Assembly: GCA_963579905.1 (NCBI GenBank)
Contig: CAUZIZ010000061.1
Location: 1 to 29,904, forward strand
Length of the DNA: 29,904 nucleotides
Direction of reading: 5' to 3'
DNA from: CAUZIZ01 sp963579905
GTDB taxonomy: Bacteria; Acidobacteriota; UBA6911; RPQK01; JAJDTT01
Part shown: positions 1-8,392 of the stretch, piece after piece
Position numbering within the stretch: position 1 is the first letter of the stretch
Layout of the letters: each line of letters starts with the position of its first letter
Position numbers and translations under genes: made by a program
The notes under the pieces: model-generated
Seen by the model: only the letters and a program-made list of their open reading frames with translations
What the model was told of the DNA's origin: nothing
The model's database searches: none

Positions 1-143
1 TTTTGTTAGAGTTGTTTGGTCGACTTATTCTAGCAACCGGACCTGACAAAAAAGGAGCTTCACAATCTTCTCTTTCTCTTTTATTTCCAGTCATTTACAA
101 TCGGATGGACGAGAACTAGTTATAGTTATGGGAGTTGATACGA

Positions 144-1094
144 ATGACCGAGAATGATGTTTCTTCCGAACTCGTAAACCCCTTCACCCTCAAGAACGAC
201 GATGGATTCTTCTGGGCCAAAGGCAACCTGCACTCTCACACCACCAACTCGGATGGGAAACCCTCGCCGCAGGAGCGCGTCGACGGATACGGCGCGCAGG
301 GATACGACTTCCTTTGCCTCTCGGACCACTACAGAATCACCCGCACCGATACCGTTGCACCCGATGGATTGCTCCTGATCCAGGGGGCAGAGCTGCATCC
401 GGACAATCCATTCGGTGGCCAACGTCACCACTTTCTCTGCCTCAACCTTCGGGAAGACATCGACTCCGTCAACATGTCGCCGCAGCATGTGATCGATGAG
501 GTGCGGCGTCAGGGGGGCTGCGTCTGGTTGGCCCACCCTTTCTGGAGCTCAATCAACGTGATACGGGATGTCCTGCCGCTAAGGGGTTTTGCCGGCGTTG
601 AAGTCTTCAACACCACCTGTCGCTGTCAGGGACGCGGCGAGTCCAGTACTCACTGGAACGACTGGATGGAGCAGGAAGACAGGCTCTACCCCGCCCTGGC
701 CAACGACGACTCACATGCCTTGGAGCGGGACCAGAAAGACACCTACCAGGGCTGGACCATGGCTCGGGTCAAAGAGCGCAGCGCGCAGTCCATAGTCGAC
801 GCCTTGGTCAAAGGCGCCACTTATAGCACTACCGGCCCCCAGATTCACGACATCAGTCTGCGCCGGGTGGACCGTCCCGAAGGCGACCAGCAGCTGGTCG
901 AGGCCACGATTTCCTGCTCAGAAGCCCAGCGGATTCTTGCCGTCAGCGACACCTTCGGTAAGGAGTTCCGGATACCCGGAGAGACCTTCGAAAAGGCAAC
1001 CTTCACGATACACCCAATATCCCGGTGGGTCCGCTTCGAGATCCACGCCCCGGACGGCTCCAAGGCCTGGTCGAATCCCTTCGATTTGAGGTGA
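144..1094 (+). CDS. PHP-domain metal-dependent phosphoesterase
   Basis: The product is 316 residues, close to a stand-alone PHP domain plus a short beta-rich tail. PHP proteins are tri-metal phosphoesterases that cleave phosphate esters. Visible metal ligands are the HxH pair (H30, H32, in NLHSHTTNSDG), DH at 61-62, GAELHP (E84, H86), AHPFW (H132) and NDDSH (D190, H192). The last 100 residues form a beta-sandwich-like tail seen in long PHP proteins. I chose ATG 144 because GGGAG at 130-134 lies nine bases before it. A TTG at 135 in the same frame would sit directly against that ribosome site. No signal peptide is seen, so it is probably cytoplasmic. The true substrate cannot be read from sequence. 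Its 3' neighbour is convergent. Confidence 0.85.
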   Translation: MTENDVSSELVNPFTLKNDDGFFWAKGNLHSHTTNSDGKPSPQERVDGYGAQGYDFLCLSDHYRITRTDTVAPDGLLLIQGAELHPDNPFGGQRHHFLCLNLREDIDSVNMSPQHVIDEVRRQGGCVWLAHPFWSSINVIRDVLPLRGFAGVEVFNTTCRCQGRGESSTHWNDWMEQEDRLYPALANDDSHALERDQKDTYQGWTMARVKERSAQSIVDALVKGATYSTTGPQIHDISLRRVDRPEGDQQLVEATISCSEAQRILAVSDTFGKEFRIPGETFEKATFTIHPISRWVRFEIHAPDGSKAWSNPFDLR

Positions 1095-1142
1095 AGTTGG
1101 GTTGGCTGTCCGCAATTAACTACCAGTCAGGAACCCGCGAGA

Positions 1143-1249
1143 CACTTCGAAGTTCTCATGTTCGGTGTTCTGCGGTTTGTGATTTAGCCTTTTTCCTTGC
1201 TTTGTAGGAAGGCAACCGTGGAAATGCCGAACAGGAGAATTTCGAAGTG
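1143..1249. repeat. Imperfect 23-bp inverted repeat in a convergent intergenic gap
   Basis: The arms at 1143-1165 and 1227-1249 are reverse complements with two mismatches, around a 61-base loop. The loop itself can pair GCCTT with AAGGC. It lies between the ends of two convergent genes, so it may form a bidirectional transcript-end structure, although it has no U-tract typical of an intrinsic terminator. It could also be the remains of a small mobile element. Confidence 0.6.
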
Positions 1250-1292
1250 AAGACTCTCGACCTGAAGGATTGGGAAGTACTGGCCCCAATCC

Positions 1293-2867
1293 TCAGCCAA
1301 TGAACTGCAGGGAGTAGAGTTTCACATCCCGTACAACCAAGCGAAGCTTGACCTTCCTTCCCGCGATTTCACCCACTTCATCCTTGCCCTTCCAGGAAAC
1401 CACATGCCGGACACTGTTGCCGTTGAGGCGATCCGACTCCTCCAAGGTGAACCCGGAAATCGGTTTGCCGGACTCGTCCAGGATCTCCGTTCGGATATAC
1501 CCTCCACCACCCGTCTTGGCGTTGTAGCGCAGCTTCGAACCACCGAAGGTGAGTAGCGGCGTTGTGAGCTCGCCGCCGGCATAGTCAATGTCCGCGGAAA
1601 CAAAGCCGTCCAGACGGAAGATGGCCCGCGCTGTGATACAAGTCCAATCCACCGACTTGTCCCGGCTCATATGCTCACTGGGAAGTCCGTTGTAGTAGAA
1701 AAAGAGCTGATCGCCGTTTTCCACCAGTCCGGCTCCGTAGATCTGACCTTCGAATCCTGAACCTGGGGTCCCCAGCGAGACCAGAGGCTGCCGGAAGGGC
1801 CGCTGCCACTGGATCCCATCCCGGGAGTGAGCGAACTGGATTTCCAGGGCATCCGCAGCTCCGGGATCCTCTCGACCAAAATCGTCGGGACGCCTCGAAT
1901 ACCACATGCTGGGAAAGGCGACATAGGCGTCTGCGGCGGGATAGTTGTAGCCATAGAATGTATAGACCTGCATCCCATCCGGGTCGTGCTTGTCCGGCTT
2001 CAGGACGACCGGGAGCTCATCGATCAGTCCTCCCAAACTCACTCCCGACTCTTGCATTTGTTCTCGGTGAGGACTCGGTTCCAGATCGAATCTCTTGGCG
2101 AGCTTGTATTTTCTAGCGGTGGTCCGAGAATAGACCCTGACCCGTGATTCAGGCAGGTAGGCACGTGGATAGATCGTCCAGCGTTCGATGGATTCGTCCC
2201 AGAGAACCGAGGTAGGCGCTCCAACGTAGTATGGCATCACGGGTTCGGATTCACGCTTCCAACGCACGCCGTCATGGGAGTAGAGAAGATAGACCGCGGA
2301 GGGGTCGGCTCCCTTGGAAGCGGGCCACTGCACCTCCGATGTGGTGGACCGACTCCCCGTGATCTGATCCCGTTCTCCTGGCGCTCTGCCCACCCGACTG
2401 TAGAGCTTATAGCGCTTCTCGGGCGTGTCGAAGGGGTCGATGAAAGGGCTTCCGAAGGCATCAATCGCTACGATATTCGTCTGCCGGATTCCCTGGTACT
2501 CGATCAAACCCAGATCGGGTTTGATCCAACGAACGCCATCGCTGGAAACGGCCAGACAGAGATAACGGACCTGGTAGGAGCGATCGAAGCTGTTGTAGTA
2601 CATTCGGTAAATCTCACCGTCTTTCAGGACGTGGGCATAGCCGCCAACCCTTCCCTGTTCCCAGGGCCGGTCCTTGAGAATGAGATTCTCCCGAGGCTGT
2701 TCCGGCGGGTTGAAAACCAGCCGCAAACCCTGACTGGACTCGATCAGACGTCGATCCAAAAAGAGATGTTTGTCTACACCGAGCCGCAGCGGCTCGCTTT
2801 GCGCTCCGAGGAGCGAAAGGCCTAATCCAGCCAGACTGAACGCTAGCAAATACTTCCGAAGCTTCAT
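1293..2867 (-). CDS. Secreted beta-propeller protein, GH32/43-like
   Basis: The product is 524 residues with a clear Sec signal (MKLRKYLLAF, then a hydrophobic run ending LLGAQS). The body carries the repeating strand motifs of five-bladed propellers of the GH32/43/68 clan: YRMYYNSFDRS, SSDGVRWIKPDLG, SHDGVRWKRES, SRDGIQWQRPFRQPL and LFFYYNGLPSEH. A C-terminal beta-sandwich contains GFTLEESDRL and VSWKGKD. AGGAG lies just upstream of ATG 2867. The gene starts 27 bases after the end of the sigma-54 activator remnant and may be co-transcribed with it. A paralogue at 17214-18797 shares the same architecture and C-terminal motifs. The family probably binds or cleaves a glycan. The catalytic acids cannot be assigned with confidence, so enzymatic activity is unproven. 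Confidence 0.75.
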   Translation of the reverse strand: MKLRKYLLAFSLAGLGLSLLGAQSEPLRLGVDKHLFLDRRLIESSQGLRLVFNPPEQPRENLILKDRPWEQGRVGGYAHVLKDGEIYRMYYNSFDRSYQVRYLCLAVSSDGVRWIKPDLGLIEYQGIRQTNIVAIDAFGSPFIDPFDTPEKRYKLYSRVGRAPGERDQITGSRSTTSEVQWPASKGADPSAVYLLYSHDGVRWKRESEPVMPYYVGAPTSVLWDESIERWTIYPRAYLPESRVRVYSRTTARKYKLAKRFDLEPSPHREQMQESGVSLGGLIDELPVVLKPDKHDPDGMQVYTFYGYNYPAADAYVAFPSMWYSRRPDDFGREDPGAADALEIQFAHSRDGIQWQRPFRQPLVSLGTPGSGFEGQIYGAGLVENGDQLFFYYNGLPSEHMSRDKSVDWTCITARAIFRLDGFVSADIDYAGGELTTPLLTFGGSKLRYNAKTGGGGYIRTEILDESGKPISGFTLEESDRLNGNSVRHVVSWKGKDEVGEIAGRKVKLRLVVRDVKLYSLQFIG

Positions 2868-2894
2868 TTGGACAAATCTCCTGGTAAACGTGGT

Positions 2895-4569
2895 CTATTC
2901 CCGGCGCAATTCCAGGGCCTTGATCTTGGAGGCCAGGGTAGTCGGCTTAATCCCCAAGAAGTTGGCGGCGCCGGCTGGGCCGGAAATCTTCCAGTAGGTC
3001 GACTCGAGGGCGTAGCGAAGATTCTCGCGTTCCCGACGTTTAAGCTCATCGTAGTTCAGAATCTGTTCGCTGGATTCTGCGAATATCTTTTCGGCAGAGA
3101 CAGCCTTCTCCCGTTCCGACCCTCCTTCTTTCAGATCGAATTCTAGATTCCCCGATTGTGCTGTGATGACAGCTCTTTCGAGGAGATTCTGCAGTTCTCG
3201 AACGTTACCTGGCCACTCATATCGCTGCAGGACCTCGATATGGCGACGCAGGAGTTTAGGCTGGGCGACACCCAGTCGCGAACAAATCCGCTCCAGAAGA
3301 TGAGCTGCCAGAACGGGGAGGTCCTCGAGTCTCTCCCGTACTGGTGCAACTTCAATCGGAAATACAGTCAGTCGGTAGTACAGATCGTGTCGAAAACGCC
3401 CAGCCTCGATCTCCTGTTTTAGATCGCGGTTGCTGGCCGCGATGATTCGTACGTCGACTGTGCGCGTGCGCTCATCGCCAAGACGTTCGAAGGTGCCCTC
3501 CTGCAGGACACGCAGAAACTTTCCTTGCAATTCAAGAGGTATTTCGCCAACTTCGTCGAGGAAGAGCGTACCTCCATCAGCCAGCTCAAAACGCCCCAGT
3601 CGATCCCGGATTGCTCCGGTAAATGCTCCCTTGGTGTGACCGAAGAATTCGCTTTCGAAAAGCTCACGGGGGACGGAAGCACAGTTGACCGTGATCAAGG
3701 GACGGTCGCGCCTGCTGCTACACTCGTAAATCGCTCTAACAACCAGCTCTTTACCGGCACCTGACTCACCACAGATCAACATACTCGTGTCGGCTGGCCC
3801 AACCAGCCCCGACCTGATCCAGAACCTTTCGCAGCTCACGGCTTTGGCCGACAATCTCACCGAAGCCATGGGCGATCTTGACTTCCTCCCGAAGATACTC
3901 GTTCTCGAGCTTCAACTGACCCTGCAGGCGTTCGATCTCTTCGAACGCCCGAGCGTTGGCGATCGCCGTCGCTGCGTGATCCGCGAAAAGGCGCAGCCAA
4001 GCTGCCTTTTTTATCCCCAAATGCTCTCGGGTAAACACTCCAAGGACACCCAGGATCTCGCCCCTAAACTGGAGGGGATGACCGACGAATGTGCGGATGC
4101 CCTCTCGACGCATCCAATCATCCCGTCCAATCTATTCCTTATCAGCCGTGGTGTACAAGCGATGTTCGGAACGCCCAGTGGCGCCGATGCGACCGATGAT
4201 TCAAACGTTCAAGGGGAAGCGCTGAAAATCACCGTCCATCCGGTGCCAGGCCTCTCCACTGGCTTTGCTCTTGGGCTTTGCCACGCTTGCAACCAGATGC
4301 AGACACTGCGTCTGATCCGGACACTCAGTCCTCAGCGAACAGCGTTCACAGATGTCCCCAGGGGCGGTGAGCCAGATGCGAGCCAAGGTGCATGACGCTT
4401 TCTCGACCAGCCCACTGACGATCATTTTCAAGACAGTCACTACGTCGTGTGCCTCTGCCACCGCCAGGGAAATCGATTGGAGCAGCTCCAGGTCAATTGA
4501 ACCCTCTACCATCTGGCTTGCACTGCCGTGAGCTTGCCCCTCGCCCAGGGACCCCTCTTCTTGAAGCAT
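2895..4569 (-). pseudogene. GAF/AAA+/Fis sigma-54-dependent activator (broken)
   Basis: The conceptual product is 557 residues. An N-terminal GAF domain holds four cysteines (C74, C77, C83, C89) before the LHLVAS strand. The AAA+ domain has Walker A GESGAGKE, the sigma-54 contact loop GAFTGA and Walker B TLFLDEVGEI. A Fis-type helix-turn-helix near FLGIKPTTLASKIKAL ends the protein. The gene is interrupted by TGA at 4203-4201 and TAG at 4134-4132, both in the original frame with recognisable GAF sequence (GRIGATG) continuing between and after them. It is also interrupted by one extra base in the CCCC run at 3807-3810, removal of which restores DQVGLVGPADTSM. Total length fits a single +1 shift exactly. 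The normal role would be ATP-driven opening of sigma-54 promoters. It is adjacent to the operator candidate at 4583-4618. Confidence 0.85.
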
Positions 4570-4582
4570 CTCATCTCAATAC

Positions 4583-4618
4583 TAACGATATTTCGTGCTT
4601 AATTACGACATATCGTTA
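4583..4618. promoter_or_regulatory. Large palindromic operator candidate
   Basis: The two 14-base arms, TAACGATATTTCGT and ACGACATATCGTTA, are reverse complements at 13 of 14 positions around an 8-base AT-rich centre. Each arm is itself a small dyad (ACGA-N4-TCGT type), so the site looks like two protein-binding sites face to face. It lies 14 bases upstream of the activator remnant and about 190 bases before the hydrolase start, in the divergent intergenic region. It is probably an operator for a dimeric regulator. I cannot name the regulator. No convincing GG-N10-GC sigma-54 promoter is visible beside it. Confidence 0.6.
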
Positions 4619-4805
4619 ATCTTACGAAAAGCCGCTTCCACGAGAAAGGGAAAGAACACACCCACAAGTCCAATTCAAACAGTAACTTGACGGAATCTAA
4701 TCCGGTTTGACTCCTAACCTGCTCAGGCAGCCAGTCATCATGCGCAATCGAGAGATCGAAACCAATGCGAGCGCATCAAGATCAATTCAACCAAGGAGAA
4801 GCCCC

Positions 4806-5726
4806 ATGTCGAAAACAGTCAATCAAGAGCAGCGCCAGACAACGCACCGATCCGTCAACATCGATGGACTGGACATCTTCTATCGTGACGCCGGCTCGGC
4901 AGCGGCACCAACCATCCTGCTGCTGCACGGATTTCTGACCTCATCTCATATGTTTCGCAACCTGATTCCGAAGTTGGCCGATCGATTCCATCTGGTCGCT
5001 CCAGACTATCCCGGCTACGGAGCAAGTGCGATTCCAGGTCTGGACGAGTTTGAGTATTCGTTCGAAAACCTTGCCCGAGTCGTCGAGAGGTTCTTGGAGA
5101 GGCTCCAGATCGACCGCTACAGTATCTACTTGATGGATTACGGCGCTCCCGTGGGGTATCGCGTGGCGGCAAGCCATCCGGAACGCGTGGAATCACTGAT
5201 CATCCAGAACGGCAACGCCTATGAGGAGGGACTCCAGGAGTTCTGGAACCCGATCAGAATGTACTGGAAGGAAAAGACCGAGCAGAATGCACAGGTTCTC
5301 CGGGACTCGTTACTGACGATCGAGGCCACGAAGTGGCAGCACACACACGGCGTCCGCAACGTCGAGACGATCGCTCCGGACAACTGGTTCAACGACCAGT
5401 TCCTGTTGGATCGCCCCGGCAACCAGGACGTCCAGATCGAGCTTTTCTACAGCTACGGAACCAACCCGCCGCTCTATCCCGAGTGGCAGGCCTACTTCCG
5501 ACGCTACCAGCCACCGACACTGATTGCCTGGGGCAAGAACGACTACATCTTCCCCGGTGAGGGCGCCGAACCCTACAAGCGCGATCTCCAGAGTATTGAT
5601 TTCCACCTGCTCGACACTGGTCACTTCGCCTTGGAGGAGGACGGAGAAGTCCTCGCCAATCTGATGCGCAGTTTTCTGGACCGTAACCTGGTAGGAACAG
5701 AAAGAGAAGCCGCCGTCGTTGGGTGA
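4806..5726 (+). CDS. Alpha/beta hydrolase with aspartate nucleophile (epoxide hydrolase / haloalkane dehalogenase type)
   Basis: The product is 306 residues with a complete alpha/beta hydrolase fold. HGF (41-43) is the oxyanion loop. The nucleophile elbow is LMDYGAPVG with Asp at 111 instead of the serine of esterases. The acid is D246 (GKNDYIF) and the catalytic base H273 (DTGHFALEE). An Asp nucleophile with this elbow is typical of epoxide hydrolases and haloalkane dehalogenases, which form an alkyl-enzyme ester that water then hydrolyses. I chose ATG 4806 because AAGGAG at 4793-4798 precedes it; an upstream TTG at 4707 in frame has no such site. It probably forms a two-gene unit with the flavoprotein gene 97 bases downstream. 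Substrate is unknown. No signal peptide is seen. Confidence 0.85.
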   Translation: MSKTVNQEQRQTTHRSVNIDGLDIFYRDAGSAAAPTILLLHGFLTSSHMFRNLIPKLADRFHLVAPDYPGYGASAIPGLDEFEYSFENLARVVERFLERLQIDRYSIYLMDYGAPVGYRVAASHPERVESLIIQNGNAYEEGLQEFWNPIRMYWKEKTEQNAQVLRDSLLTIEATKWQHTHGVRNVETIAPDNWFNDQFLLDRPGNQDVQIELFYSYGTNPPLYPEWQAYFRRYQPPTLIAWGKNDYIFPGEGAEPYKRDLQSIDFHLLDTGHFALEEDGEVLANLMRSFLDRNLVGTEREAAVVG

Positions 5727-5823
5727 GCGAATACCCAATTCCAGATCTGCCCTTCAAGACGGGCCGTCGATCCCGGAATCGGCGGCCCATTACTCGATTG
5801 CGAGAATACCAAGGAGGCAAGTC

Positions 5824-6516
5824 ATGACCAGCCCCACTAGCAACATCGCTTTCATTCCCTCTGTCAAAGCCGCCCAGGAGGTGAGAGGGTCCCGCTCTGC
5901 CTACGCCAAGGTAGAAGAGCGGGACAGTTGGAACAGTGTGGTCACACCGATGCTAGAAGATTTCATCGCAGAGCGAGATTCCTTCTACCTGGGCACCACA
6001 AACGCCGACGGTCAACCCTATATCCAACACCGGGGCGGTCCCAAAGGCTTTCTTCGGGTGCTGGATCAGCACACGCTGGCCATGGCTGACTATGCTGGCA
6101 ACGCCCAATACATCTCGTTGGGCAACCTCGCTGAGAACGACAAGGCATTCATCTTCTTGACCGACTATCCCAATCGCCAACGGATCAAAATCTGGGGGAC
6201 GGCTAGATTCGTGGAAGATGACCCGACCCTGCTGCAGCAGGCTGCTGATATCGATTACAAGGCGCGGCCCCAGCGAGTCCTACTCTTCGACGTAAAGGCC
6301 TGGGACGTCAATTGTCCGCAGCACATCCGTCAACGGTTCACGGTCGAGGAGATGGAGCCGGTGGCCCAGAAACTTCAGGACAGGATCGCTGACCTAGAGC
6401 GAGAGAATGCAGAGCTGACGCTACAGCTTCGTGGTCGTACGAACGGAGCAACTGTGAGCGAACCCTCTATTACGGCGCACGATCGGGAGCCGCTGGCGAC
6501 TCTGGAAGAGCGATAA
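5824..6516 (+). CDS. Pyridoxamine 5'-phosphate oxidase-like flavin-binding protein
   Basis: The product is 230 residues with a split-barrel flavin-binding fold. Typical stretches are FYLGTTNADGQPYIQHRGG, LAMADYAGNAQYISLGNL, AFIFLTDYPNRQRIKIWGTA and WDVNCPQHI. A charged coiled-coil-like segment (about 190-215, rich in E, L and R) ends the protein. This subclass usually binds FMN or F420 and is rarely true PdxH. AAGGAGG about five bases before ATG 5824 fixes the start. It follows the hydrolase on the same strand, so both may serve one detoxification or degradation route. The 3' end overlaps the convergent beta-lactamase remnant by 47 bases. Confidence 0.8.
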   Translation: MTSPTSNIAFIPSVKAAQEVRGSRSAYAKVEERDSWNSVVTPMLEDFIAERDSFYLGTTNADGQPYIQHRGGPKGFLRVLDQHTLAMADYAGNAQYISLGNLAENDKAFIFLTDYPNRQRIKIWGTARFVEDDPTLLQQAADIDYKARPQRVLLFDVKAWDVNCPQHIRQRFTVEEMEPVAQKLQDRIADLERENAELTLQLRGRTNGATVSEPSITAHDREPLATLEER

Positions 6517-7483
6517 CAGTGCTCGAATCCACAGCTTTGATGATAAGCCGCGACATGCGAGCCAGGATTTCCCGGGGCGAGCGATCCTTGGGATCGGCGC
6601 CGATTGCGAAAGCGGCGATGACGATAGGCCGGTTCGGTAATTCTACGATTCCAACATCGGCGGCGATCCGCCTACTGCCGCCGTACTTGTTTGCTACGCG
6701 AACGCCACTCCGAACGTATTTGGCGATCGTCTGCTTGTGGAGCGAGGCCCGCATCAGGTCGAGCATCTCGACCGTCTTTGAGCTGCTGGCGAGCTCTCCT
6801 CGGTAGAGCCTTTCCAGCAGGATTCCCATATCGCGCGGTCCGTAGACGTTGTTCTCTAGTGAATCGGAATACGCCAAACCCTGGTCGTCGAACTTCCCTG
6901 CGCGCATTCGCTCCAGTTAGCGCAGGTCGTTCCGGTGGGAAATCGGAGCACCCATCATCCCCACGACGGCGTAGTGCCAACGGCCTATTCCCATCGACAC
7001 ACGCGTGCTCTTGAATCCTTCCGTCTCCAGAAATTGGTTGACCGGACCCAAACCGACCGTGCGTATCAAGAGATCGGTCGCCATGTTGTCACTCCGAACC
7101 ATCATCAGCCTGCAGTACTCGCGCAACGATAACTCGACGGCGCCCTCGCGCTTCTTCAGCACGCCGCTGCCGTGTGTTGAAATGTCGTCTGGCAGGCGCC
7201 GCCTGTGGTGAAGCTGCAAGCGGCCCGCCGCGGCTTGTCGATAGAGCTCGATCATGACCAGCAGCTTGAACACGCTGGCCAGCGGAAAACGTTGGTCCGG
7301 GTTCCAGGAATACTCGATTCCACTGCTGAGGTCCTTGGCATAGAAACCGAGACGACCGCGGAATTGCTTGGCTAGCCGATCCAAGTCGTCCTTCGGGAAA
7401 TGGATTTTCGAGCGGGCTGGAACCTTTGGTTCCTGCCTGCTCGCCGTCGTAGCCTCGCCGGGGGCTGCCAAAGAGATCAGCAC
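6470..7483 (-). pseudogene. Class A beta-lactamase-like serine hydrolase (nonsense codon)
   Basis: The two reading segments 7483-6917 and 6907-6470 are in the same frame, separated only by TAA at 6919-6917. Before it are the SxxK box (ASVFK, S70 and K73) and the SDN box (S131-N133). After it are the N-x-Y-G-P-R-D region and the C-terminal strand AADVGIVELP. The usual KTG box reads NKYGG, an unusual change. The family acylates beta-lactams in the periplasm. The annotated start is GTG 7483, which leaves a poor signal peptide. An ATG at 7524 in another frame, followed by one missing base, would give MRTSKK and a normal Sec signal, so a second lesion is possible. One CAA to TAA change would explain the stop. 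The protein is presumably inactive unless the stop is a sequencing error. Confidence 0.8.
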
Positions 7484-7728
7484 GCCAAGGATGGCGTTGA
7501 TCTGATCTTCTTTGAAGTCCTCATGCGAACCCGCGAGAAGCTGAGTCTATCTGCCGCGTCCTGTTGACTGGGACGAACCAATCAGTAGGTGCGTGAAGGT
7601 TAGCTTCGCCGGGGAATCGCCGTGAGTCAAGTTCACCTCGTGTCAATGGCTGAAACTGCTGGATGCCAACTCTTTCCCGAATGATCCAGCTCGCAGCAGT
7701 CGCTTCGTCTGGACATCTGACCGTTCTC

Positions 7729-7750
7729 GGAGCCCGCTGAAGCGGGCTCC
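7729..7750. repeat. Perfect 10-bp hairpin
   Basis: GGAGCCCGCT and AGCGGGCTCC pair perfectly around a GA dinucleotide. This hairpin type recurs as a dispersed palindrome in many Acidobacteriota and Verrucomicrobiota genomes. No U-tract follows, so an intrinsic terminator is not favoured. Confidence 0.6.
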
Positions 7751-7880
7751 TGGATAGGGTTGGCTGCGGTTAAAACCTTCTGTCCAGGCGATGAGCTCAG
7801 AAGTAGGAAAAAATTCCTTCTCGAATAGGTCCAGGGCCTCCTTGGGGGCGGGACTAAGCTGAAACTTCGGAAGTCGAAGG

Positions 7881-7932
7881 CACAAGATACAAGACACAAA
7901 CAAGCTCCAACTCACCAGCATCAAGTTCCAAA
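7881..7932. repeat. Word-like repetitive sequence
   Basis: The segment consists of degenerate repeats of short words such as CACAAGATACAAGACACAAA and CAAGCTCCAACTCACCAGCA. The style matches the GTGAGCA-type repeat at 22438-22529 and the ACAGGCTACAGATCACAG stretch at 18823-18840. Confidence 0.45.
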
Positions 7933-8180
7933 CGATCGCCCACCGTCACGTTCGGCGATCCGCCAGAGCCGCGAACGACTTGAGCCGTTAGCAACATGAG
8001 GCCAAGTTCCGAGGAGAGAGAGCTGGACAACTCTTCCCCACGCAGTGACACAAGATATCGCCTATCCTCGACCGAAGTTTCGCTCTCGAATGGGGCAGCG
8101 TAGCGGGGGTGGAACTGACCTAAAACTTCAAATAATCGTCTGCACGTCTGAACGTCGCACGTCCCTTGTCTGTGAAAACC

Positions 8181-8246
8181 GTGGCACGGCCTTCCAGGCC
8201 GTGATTGTGGAGCCTCTAGCTCCACGGGCAGGGATGCCCGTGCCAC
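8181..8246. repeat. Clover-leaf-like palindromic repeat
   Basis: An outer pair, GTGGCACGG (8181-8189) and CCGTGCCAC (8238-8246), encloses three hairpins: CACGGCC/GGCCGTG (8185-8203), GTGGAGC/GCTCCAC (8207-8225) and CACGGGCA/TGCCCGTG (8223-8242). The outer stem and the outer hairpins share bases, so they exclude each other in part. It is probably a REP-like dispersed element. It lies about 150 bases before the gamma-glutamyltransferase gene. Confidence 0.6.
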
Positions 8247-8392
8247 TACGGGATGTTGACGTTTCTTCCTGAATGATCCGGCACCATTCGACGGAGCTTG
8301 CGAGTCGGGTGATCGCAAGATACCCTCACGGCAAGTTCAATGGGTTCGTCAAGGCGGTATCGCAGAGCGTATTTCGGAGGCATTTTTGAACC

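Larger units (their letters stand above)
7484..8392. other. Gene-poor interval with repeats
   Basis: I see no convincing intact gene in these 909 bases. They hold a perfect hairpin (7729-7750), a word-like repetitive stretch (7881-7932) and a clover-leaf-like repeat (8181-8246). Open minus-strand segments around 8140-7930 and 7890-7750 (for example KEALDLFEKEFFPTSEL) have protein-like composition but lie in different frames. They may be remains of a decayed gene that I do not recognise. Confidence 0.5.

Noticed and set aside
126..536. Minus-strand open frame over the PHP gene
   Set aside because: It lies opposite the metal-binding motifs of a clear PHP protein and has no ribosome site or family features.
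3790..3812. Programmed ribosomal frameshift in the activator
   Set aside because: No slippery heptamer with downstream structure is evident, and two nonsense codons upstream would block translation anyway.
4201..4203. TGA in the sigma-54 activator as a selenocysteine codon
   Set aside because: A second in-frame stop (TAG) and a frameshift follow. The expected residue is an arginine, and no hairpin typical of a SECIS element was apparent after the TGA.
7643..7924. Phage-like protein remnant suggested by KEALDLFEKEFFP
   Set aside because: The similarity is to a short, generic pattern only; no phage gene or attachment site is nearby.
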